From an uncultured Eubacteriales bacterium (GTDB lineage Bacteria; Bacillota; Clostridia; Lachnospirales; Anaerotignaceae), in NCBI GenBank assembly GCA_959604475.1, contig CAUHBX010000074.1, forward strand, positions 1-5,793: DNA of 5,793 nucleotides, in the 5' to 3' direction. The notes under the pieces were generated by a model that was given only the letters and a program-made list of their open reading frames with translations, made no database searches and was not told the origin of the DNA. The position numbers were made by a program, and so were the translations under genes. Position 1 is the first letter of the stretch; each line of letters begins with the position of its first letter. This document shows, piece by piece, positions 1 through 5,108 of the stretch.

Positions 1-186
1 GGCCTGAAAATATTTTTCAGCCGCATCGGCCAGACTTACAAAGCCGGTTTCATTAAAGCCCGGAACTATCCCCTCAAAGTCTATAAAAGAAAGCTGCGTA
101 AATATAAGGTTATCTATATCGTTAAAAGGGGACTTATCTATAGTAATATCGCCTCTCCAGTCGATATAATCCAGCATGTTGGCCAT
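1..186 (-). CDS. Mbeg1-like / DUF2974 family protein, N-terminal part (cut by window edge)
   Basis: Sixty-two codons are open from an ATG at 186 to the left edge. The product begins MANMLDYIDWRGDITIDKSP and continues with FNDIDNLIFTQLSFIDFEGI. This opening, with its DYIDWRGD and F-N-x-x-D-N-L-I motifs, is what I recognise as the start of DUF2974 (Mbeg1-like) proteins, a Firmicutes family with an alpha/beta-hydrolase (lipase-like) fold and no settled function. The catalytic region would lie beyond the left edge, so activity cannot be judged here. The start is well supported: AGGAGG at 200-195 lies eight bases upstream, and a good promoter lies just before it. A second in-frame ATG at codon 4 is less well placed. 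The gene is divergent from feoA; nothing in the visible part ties it to iron transport. Family assignment rests on memory of the N-terminal motif, not on a search. Confidence 0.82.
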   Translation of the reverse strand, partial: MANMLDYIDWRGDITIDKSPFNDIDNLIFTQLSFIDFEGIVPGFNETGFVSLADAAEKYFQA

Positions 187-206
187 TCTGACCACCTCCT
201 GCCTCA

Positions 207-235
207 ATTATAAGTGCAAAATGTCAATGTGTAAA
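207..235 (-). promoter_or_regulatory. Predicted sigma-A promoter of the DUF2974 gene
   Basis: On the minus strand a TTTACA -35 element (235-230, five of six matches to TTGACA) and a perfect TATAAT -10 element (212-207) are separated by 17 bases. Transcription would start near 200, leaving a very short leader of about 15 bases that just includes the AGGAGG ribosome binding site. A perfect TTGACA at 227-222 also exists, but only nine bases from the -10, so it cannot pair with it. Confidence 0.55.
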
Positions 236-243
236 TGCCCAGT

Positions 244-273
244 GTAACAAAGTGCGTATCGCTTTCATATACT
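244..273 (+). promoter_or_regulatory. Candidate feoAB promoter
   Basis: GTAACA (244-249, four of six matches to the -35 consensus), an 18-base spacer and TATACT (268-273, five of six to the -10 consensus) would start transcription near 280, about 30 bases before the feoA ATG. I see no convincing Fur box or DtxR/IdeR-type palindrome over it, so regulation by iron is expected from the gene function but not shown by the sequence. Confidence 0.4.
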
Positions 274-310
274 GGCAGTACAAAAAGACCGTTTGACGGG
301 AGGGAGAAAG

Positions 311-562
311 ATGAAGATTTGCCGCCTTGATGAGCTGAATGAGGGAGAGCAGGCCGGTGTTATAAGCCTTGAGTCCGGAGGCAACATAAGAAGGCGCCTG
401 CAGGATATTGGCCTTGTGCCGGGCAGCGCGGTCAAATGCCTGCAGAAAAGTCCTCTTGGGGACCCAGTGGCTTACGACATATGCGGAGCGGTAATTGCGC
501 TCAGACAAGAGGACGCGTCCAAAATTTATGTTAAAAAGGGTGTGAAACATGGGGCTGACTAA
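311..562 (+). CDS. feoA: FeoA, small SH3-like ferrous iron transport protein
   Basis: An 83-residue protein of typical FeoA length. FeoA is a small cytoplasmic SH3-like beta-barrel protein that works with FeoB in Fe(II) uptake, probably by binding FeoB's cytoplasmic domain. The family signature is clear: G24-NIRRRLQDIGLVPG up to residue 38, then the SPLGDPVAYDICGAVIALR strand pair at 47-65. I chose the ATG at 311 because GGGAGGGAG (298-306) sits just upstream at normal spacing. An in-frame TTG at 293 would add six residues (MTGGRK), but those codons overlap the ribosome binding site itself, so it is unlikely to be used. The 3' end overlaps feoB by 14 bases, which implies translational coupling. 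No FeoC is seen. Confidence 0.95.
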   Translation: MKICRLDELNEGEQAGVISLESGGNIRRRLQDIGLVPGSAVKCLQKSPLGDPVAYDICGAVIALRQEDASKIYVKKGVKHGAD

Positions 563-2591
563 TACTTCCACCGGATTATATGCAAAGGATGAGGGTCTTG
601 TGATTAAAAAAAGAAGCGAAAATGATAAAATTATCGCTTTAGCCGGAAATCCCAACGTAGGCAAGAGCACTCTTTTCAACGCTCTTACGGGAATGAAGCA
701 GCATACAGGCAACTGGCCGGGGAAAACCGTGGCCAATGCCCAGGGCTGGCGGGAGCATAACGGCCGCGGCTATGTGTTTGTGGACATTCCGGGAAGCTAC
801 TCGCTTCTGGCCCATTCGGCAGAGGAGGAGGTAGCCGGGGAATTTATCTGTTCGGGAGTGCCGGACGCGGTAGCCGTAGTGTGCGGGGCGTCCTGTCTGG
901 AGAGAAATCTCAATCTGGTGCTGCAGATAAGCGAGGTAACCGATAATCTTATCGTTTGCGTTAACCTTATGGACGAGGCGCAGAGAAAAGGTATAGATAT
1001 AAACTGTACAGCTTTATCCGAAAAGCTCGGCGTGCCTGTAATCCCAATGAACGCGCGAGACGGCGTTGGAATAGACAAATTTTTAGATGAGCTTGAAAAG
1101 CTGGCCCAGCGCGGGGGAAAGGTGAAATACAGTGTTGATTACGGACAGACAATTATGCATGCCGCCGCGCTTACAGGAGAAAAGGGAAGGAATGCGCTTA
1201 AAATAATTGAAGATTACGACCTGTCAAGCCCGGCTGTAAAATATCTGGCCGAAATGGGGATTGACAAAACCGCAGCGGAGGACAGCATAGCCAAGGCCGT
1301 GGCCGCAGCGTCGGCCGAGCTGGCAAAGGATGTGGTGACTTTAAAAAGCAGTGACGCAAACGCCCACGACAGGAAGCTGGATAAAATATTTACAAGCAAG
1401 CTTACGGGCTTTCCTGTAATGGCGCTTATGCTGGCAATAGTATTCTGGATAACCATTACAGGAGCCAACGTGCCGTCGCAGATGTTAAACGACCTGCTGT
1501 TTGGCTTTGAGGACAATATACTTACCGTATTGAGGGCTACTCCGATACCTGCGCCCATTGTGGATATGCTAGTGTTTGGAATGTACAGGGTTCTGGCATG
1601 GGTAATATCGGTAATGCTGCCGCCAATGGCGATATTTTTCCCCATGTTCACTATTCTGGAGGATTCGGGCTACTTGCCAAGGGTTGCCTTTAATCTGGAC
1701 AAATGCTTCAAAAAATGCCGGGCATGCGGAAAACAGGCGCTTACGATGTGCATGGGGTTTGGCTGCAACGCGGCGGGAGTTACGGGCTGCAGGATAATAG
1801 ATTCCGACAGGGAAAGGCTTGTAGCAATAATCACAAACAACTTTGTGCCCTGCAACGGCCGCTTTCCTACGCTTATATCTATCATAACGATGTTCTTTAC
1901 CGGATACGTACTGGGAATAGGCCAGTCGGTGCTGTCGGCCCTTATACTGTGCCTGATAATTATGCTGGGAATCGGAGCAACATTCCTTGTTTCAAGCCTG
2001 CTGACAAAAACAGTGCTGAAGGGTGTTCCGTCGTCCTTTATACTTGAAATGCCGCCGTACAGGCGCCCTAAGATAAAGGATGTCGTTGTGCGCTCCATAT
2101 TTGACAGAACAATATTCGTACTGGGAAGGGCAATATGCGTGGCTGCCCCAGCCGGAATTGTAATATGGCTTATGGCAAACCTGAAAATCGGCGATGTATC
2201 CGTGCTGACTGCCTGCTCCGGTTTCCTTGACCCTCTGGGAAGGCTTATGGGAATGGACGGAGTAATACTCATGGCGTTTATACTCGGATTTCCGGCCAAC
2301 GAAATTGTTATACCTATAATGATTATGGCCTATATGCAGACGGGGGTGCTTACTGACATGTCAAGCCTTATGGAGCTTAAAAACCTGCTCCTTGCAAACG
2401 GCTGGACGTGGGTAACGGCTGTAAGCATGATGCTGTTTTCACTTATGCACTGGCCGTGCTCCACAACAATGATGACTATAAAAAAGGAAACAGGAAGCTG
2501 GAAATGGTCAGCAGTCTCATTCCTTGTGCCGACTGTAATGGGTATAGCCGTATGCATAATATTCTCAAATATAGCAAGGCTGTTCATATAA
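549..2591 (+). CDS. feoB: FeoB, GTPase-coupled Fe(II) membrane transporter
   Basis: A complete 680-residue FeoB, the cytoplasmic-membrane channel for ferrous iron. The N-terminal G domain (about 28-186) shows G1 GNPNVGKS (33-40), the G2 region GNWPGKT with T60, G3 DIPG (79-82), G4 NLMD (139-142) and G5 near MNAR (167-170). A helical GDI-like segment follows (about 195-265). The membrane part begins near 287 and carries the family motifs EDSGYLPR (371-378), GFGCN (403-407), NNFVPCNGRFPTL (430-442), GFPANEIVIPI (580-590) and MHWPCSTT (633-640). Cysteines at 386, 390, 393, 401, 407-region and 414 make the gate loop Cys-rich, as I recall for clostridial FeoB and unlike E. coli. The ATG at 549 lies within feoA behind a weak AGGG (537-540). 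A GTG at 600 behind AAAGGA is an alternative, but the MGLT-x-x-STG opening resembles clostridial homologues, so I keep 549. The gene ends against a terminator. Confidence 0.97.
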   Translation: MGLTNTSTGLYAKDEGLVIKKRSENDKIIALAGNPNVGKSTLFNALTGMKQHTGNWPGKTVANAQGWREHNGRGYVFVDIPGSYSLLAHSAEEEVAGEFICSGVPDAVAVVCGASCLERNLNLVLQISEVTDNLIVCVNLMDEAQRKGIDINCTALSEKLGVPVIPMNARDGVGIDKFLDELEKLAQRGGKVKYSVDYGQTIMHAAALTGEKGRNALKIIEDYDLSSPAVKYLAEMGIDKTAAEDSIAKAVAAASAELAKDVVTLKSSDANAHDRKLDKIFTSKLTGFPVMALMLAIVFWITITGANVPSQMLNDLLFGFEDNILTVLRATPIPAPIVDMLVFGMYRVLAWVISVMLPPMAIFFPMFTILEDSGYLPRVAFNLDKCFKKCRACGKQALTMCMGFGCNAAGVTGCRIIDSDRERLVAIITNNFVPCNGRFPTLISIITMFFTGYVLGIGQSVLSALILCLIIMLGIGATFLVSSLLTKTVLKGVPSSFILEMPPYRRPKIKDVVVRSIFDRTIFVLGRAICVAAPAGIVIWLMANLKIGDVSVLTACSGFLDPLGRLMGMDGVILMAFILGFPANEIVIPIMIMAYMQTGVLTDMSSLMELKNLLLANGWTWVTAVSMMLFSLMHWPCSTTMMTIKKETGSWKWSAVSFLVPTVMGIAVCIIFSNIARLFI

Positions 2592-2623
2592 AAAAAGGGG
2601 ATACGCAGTGTATCCCCTTTTTT
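2592..2623. terminator. Bidirectional intrinsic terminator between feoB and the pilin operon
   Basis: GGGGATAC (2597-2604) pairs with GTATCCCC (2610-2617) around a five-base loop. It is flanked by six A on the left and six T on the right, which extend the stem and supply a U-tract on either strand. It starts directly after the feoB stop and touches the stop codon (2624-2622) of the last pilin gene, so it can end both convergent transcripts. Confidence 0.92.
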
Positions 2624-3443
2624 ATTTATTTTTTGCCATTTCCTTAAGAGCCTGCTGATATACCTCATAGGCGCTCTCGTAGCTGCCCTTAGTACCGCTC
2701 TGGTCTATATCCTTATATTCGTTCCATGAGCCGTCGGTAAAATCCAATGCCGGGTACGGATCTACATTTCCAACCCCTGACGGTGTACGCTCTACAACAG
2801 TAGTGGTTCCGACAGTATATTTTTTAGTATTTGAATTATACCTTATTACAAGTATACTGCTTCCCACATCGGCTTTGGAAATAGACTGCTCGGCCCAAAG
2901 GGCATAAGTAAGCTTAGAACCGCCTGCTGAATATAGGGACCATGTGGTTCCTGCTGTTGAAAAGCCCATTTTACTCAGCTCGTCTTTGACCTTCTGAGTA
3001 CGGTTCCCATCAAAATCTGCTGTTGAGTCAATGGTCTGCGTCATGGTAAAACCGCTGTCAGGGTCCTTAAGAAGATTGTCGATAGCATCCTGAACATGCT
3101 CCGCAAAATCCTTGCCGATTATGCTTTGACCGTGCTTCGGACAGGAGATTGTAAGCACAGAGCCCTGCAGCCTTGTAGAGTACTCCTGTCCAGAGGGGCA
3201 CTTGAAGCTTGGGTTTTCGTCCTTTACGGCGGCAAGCACAGTTTTGGGCGAATCTTCTCCGTCAATGGAAAGCTGTATCATATAGGTTCTGGCAAAGGTG
3301 TTGATATTAGTATCACAGACTGCGCGCTCGCTTTCCTCTTTAAGCTTGCCGAACTGGGGAAGGGCAAGGGCGGCCAATATAACAAGAATTGCTATTACCA
3401 CAATTAGTTCTATAAGGGTAAAGCCCTTTTTATTTTTTCTCAA
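2622..3443 (-). CDS. Type IV prepilin-like protein (pilin 1, last gene of the cluster)
   Basis: A 273-residue class III-signal prepilin. The basic leader MRKNKKG is followed by F8-TLIE, with G7 at the cleavage position and E12 as the +5 glutamate, then a hydrophobic stalk to about residue 29. A prepilin peptidase would cut after G7 and methylate F8; the mature protein would join a pilus or pseudopilus at the cytoplasmic membrane. Three Cys (43, 82, 101) and H104 of CPKHG (101-105) match the other complete pilins here. The distal half (about 110-273) is hydrophilic and Ser/Thr-rich. It shows LVIRYNS (198-204) and FTDGSW (235-240), possible remnants of the neighbours' RPY and IDGTWY motifs, but lacks their W-P motif. 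The start is TTG. ATG at 3449 is in frame but is followed at once by TAA. The gene lies 20 bases after its upstream neighbour and ends at the shared terminator. Whether it is a major or minor pilin is not decidable here. Confidence 0.9.
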   Translation of the reverse strand: MRKNKKGFTLIELIVVIAILVILAALALPQFGKLKEESERAVCDTNINTFARTYMIQLSIDGEDSPKTVLAAVKDENPSFKCPSGQEYSTRLQGSVLTISCPKHGQSIIGKDFAEHVQDAIDNLLKDPDSGFTMTQTIDSTADFDGNRTQKVKDELSKMGFSTAGTTWSLYSAGGSKLTYALWAEQSISKADVGSSILVIRYNSNTKKYTVGTTTVVERTPSGVGNVDPYPALDFTDGSWNEYKDIDQSGTKGSYESAYEVYQQALKEMAKNK

Positions 3444-3447
3444 TTAC

Positions 3448-3459
3448 ATCACCGTCCTC
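3448..3459 (-). promoter_or_regulatory. Ribosome binding site supporting the TTG start of pilin 1, with an ATG-TAA pair inside it
   Basis: Read on the minus strand the leader is GAGGACGGTGAT, then GTAA, then TTG. GACGGTGAT matches seven of nine bases of the ideal GGAGGTGAT, at good spacing for the TTG at 3443. The last two bases of GGTGAT begin an ATG (3449-3447) that is followed directly by TAA (3446-3444), so this ATG cannot start the pilin. Confidence 0.6.
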
Positions 3460-3463
3460 AAAT

Positions 3464-4237
3464 TTACAGTATAGGCTCCCACAGGGCCGTTACGTTTCTG
3501 ACTATTGTGTCGTAGCTCTTTGTAAGCGGTATTTCCTCCTGTGAGTTTCTGTAATACCATGTGCCGTCAATATAAAGCATTTCCGGAGCCTGGCCGTCCT
3601 TTGAGGCATAAATCAGCGTATGCTCCGGTCTTGAGGCTATGTATGGCCGGATTGTAAGCCCCTTAGGGGTATTGTGCTTTTTAGCATAATCATCTGATAT
3701 TACAGGCCAGCTCCCGTTATATTCCATTTTTAAAAGATAGCCGTAAATGAAGCTGTTTTCAAACAGGTACTCTCCGGAGGCGTCATAGCCCAAATACTCA
3801 AAGTATGCCTGTTTTTCACCGATTGAAAGAGAGGATATGTCTGAGAGTATGCTGTATACCCTGCCGTACATATCATCGCTTATTGCATTTACTATAAGGT
3901 CGGCTCCGCTTATGTTTTTGTTTCCGTGCTCCGGGCAGACAATAAAAAGGCTTGTGTCATGCGCATTTGCGATATAGCTGTACCCAAGCGGGCAGGTTAT
4001 ATCTGAATTATCCTCAAGCACTTCCGATAGTAATTCCTTCGGAGCGCCATCGGGATTTATGGCAAGCGCCGCATTATAGCAAGTAGTCAGGGTATTAATA
4101 TTGGTGCTGCAGACAATCCTGTTGCTTTCCCTGCGCAGGTTTAAATAGCGGGGGATGAAGAGCGCGGCAAGTATAATCAAAACAGACATAACGGCCAATA
4201 GCTCAACGAAGGTAAAGCCGCTTTTGTTCCTTTTCAT
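3464..4237 (-). CDS. Type IV prepilin-like minor pilin (pilin 2)
   Basis: A 257-residue prepilin-like protein. The leader MKRNKSG is followed by F8-TFVE, with G7 and the +5 glutamate E12 intact, and a hydrophobic helix to about 29. Its stalk differs from pilins 1 and 3 (FTFVELLAVMSVLIILAAL). Cys 43, 82 and 101 and the CPEHG motif (101-105) match the other two; Cys53 is extra. After a helical stretch with YFEYLGYD (145-152) comes the distal domain with YNGSWPVIS (173-181), TIRPY (195-199) and LYIDGTWYY (221-229). The same motifs occur in pilin 3 and in weaker form in the truncated gene. ATG at 4237 is supported by GGAGGT six bases upstream. The gene starts 12 bases after the pilin 3 stop, so the genes are almost certainly cotranscribed. 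The family is known only at the level of prepilin signal; I do not recognise the distal domain. A pseudopilin of a type II-like secretion or competence system is an alternative. Confidence 0.88.
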   Translation of the reverse strand: MKRNKSGFTFVELLAVMSVLIILAALFIPRYLNLRRESNRIVCSTNINTLTTCYNAALAINPDGAPKELLSEVLEDNSDITCPLGYSYIANAHDTSLFIVCPEHGNKNISGADLIVNAISDDMYGRVYSILSDISSLSIGEKQAYFEYLGYDASGEYLFENSFIYGYLLKMEYNGSWPVISDDYAKKHNTPKGLTIRPYIASRPEHTLIYASKDGQAPEMLYIDGTWYYRNSQEEIPLTKSYDTIVRNVTALWEPIL

Positions 4238-4249
4238 AGCGTACCTCCG

Positions 4250-5074
4250 TTATTTCGCAGGCACAAGTTCGCCGTTTATGATTCTGTCCTTCATGGCTTC
4301 ATAGGTGGAATTATTTCCGCCTAAGGAAAATCCCTTTCCGTCCTTATTCTTGTACCATGTACCGTCTATATACACCATATGGGCGCTCCAAGGGCTGGTA
4401 GCCGAATTGCTTTCGCTGGCAAAGGCGTATACTTTTGAACTGTCAGAAAATTCGGAGGCGGTGGCATAGGGTCGAATATAAAGCTGCTTGTCGCCGACCT
4501 TAAGCCCCATATCCTTATAAAAGTCCTTTGACATTTCAGGCCAGGTGCCGCCGTAAATATCATTATAAAGGTATTTAAGTATATTGTCGTTGCTTACATA
4601 TGTAAAGGGAGGCACATCATAGCCGAGAGCCTTGAAATATTCGGTAAGCTGTGCTACATCCTTTCCGAAAATATCGTCCAGCAGGCCAGCATAGTTATCC
4701 TTTATCTCTGCCGATACCCTTCCTGTCTCAATATCAATGCCGCCGACTGACTTATTTCCGTGCTCCGGACAGGTGATTGTTATTCCTCCGTTATCGGCGT
4801 AAGATACAGTGTATTCATTATCTAACGGGCACTTTGCACTGGGATTTTCATCCTTCACCTTAGCATATGCGTCAGCGGAGCTTTCATTTGGATGAAGGGC
4901 TGTTTCCGCCAGATATGCCCTTGTAAGCACCTCAATATTAGAATTGCAGACAACGCGGTTGCTCTCATCCTTCATTTTGCCGTACTGGGGGAGGGCAAGG
5001 GCAGCTAAAATCACAAGGATTGCTATTACCACTATTAGCTCTATAAGGGTAAAGCCCTTTTTATTTTTCTCCAT
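4250..5074 (-). CDS. Type IV prepilin-like minor pilin (pilin 3)
   Basis: A 274-residue prepilin-like protein. The leader MEKNKKG precedes F8-TLIE, with G7 at the cleavage site and E12 at +5. Residues 8-30 are identical to pilin 1 and form the hydrophobic stalk. Cys 43, 82 and 102 are present, with CPEHG at 102-106. A helical segment ends in YFKALGYD (146-153). The distal domain carries YGGTWP (174-179), YIRPY (199-203) and VYIDGTWYK (234-242), the same order as in pilin 2. ATG at 5074 is supported by AAAGGAGGG a few bases upstream. The gene follows the truncated gene by 34 bases and precedes pilin 2 by 12, both on the same strand. No promoter is evident in either gap, so transcription probably enters from beyond the right edge. 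It would be processed by a prepilin peptidase and exposed outside the membrane; the partner machinery lies outside the window. Confidence 0.9.
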   Translation of the reverse strand: MEKNKKGFTLIELIVVIAILVILAALALPQYGKMKDESNRVVCNSNIEVLTRAYLAETALHPNESSADAYAKVKDENPSAKCPLDNEYTVSYADNGGITITCPEHGNKSVGGIDIETGRVSAEIKDNYAGLLDDIFGKDVAQLTEYFKALGYDVPPFTYVSNDNILKYLYNDIYGGTWPEMSKDFYKDMGLKVGDKQLYIRPYATASEFSDSSKVYAFASESNSATSPWSAHMVYIDGTWYKNKDGKGFSLGGNNSTYEAMKDRIINGELVPAK

Positions 5075-5108
5075 ATTACCCTCCTTTCCTAGGCTGTGTT
5101 AAAAAGTA

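Noticed and set aside
222..227. Perfect TTGACA (minus strand) as the -35 of the DUF2974 promoter
   Set aside because: It is only nine bases from the TATAAT, too close for sigma-A; TTTACA at 235-230 gives a 17-base spacer.
293..310. TTG start at 293 giving an 89-residue FeoA
   Set aside because: The six extra codons overlap the GGGAGGGAG ribosome binding site that serves the ATG at 311, and FeoA proteins normally begin close to this methionine.
600..602. GTG at 600 as the start of FeoB
   Set aside because: It has an AAAGGA upstream and is possible, but the 17 residues before it (MGLTNTSTG...) look like the usual opening of clostridial FeoB and feoA/feoB overlap is common. Kept as an alternative only.
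1214..1651. Minus-strand open frames inside feoB (also 797-1078, 1670-2299, 2330-2668)
   Set aside because: They lie antisense to well-conserved FeoB coding sequence, lack ribosome binding sites and give no recognisable protein.
1703..2047. Plus-strand open frame inside feoB in another frame
   Set aside because: It overlaps the most conserved membrane motifs of FeoB and encodes no recognisable protein; it is a frame shadow.
4366..4563. 65-residue minus-strand frame inside pilin 3
   Set aside because: Out-of-frame shadow of the pilin 3 coding region, with no start signal.
3345..5071. The repeated stalk DNA as a mobile element or CRISPR-type repeat
   Set aside because: The repeats are in frame, encode the prepilin stalk and have no terminal repeats, spacers or transposase; they are paralogous coding sequence.
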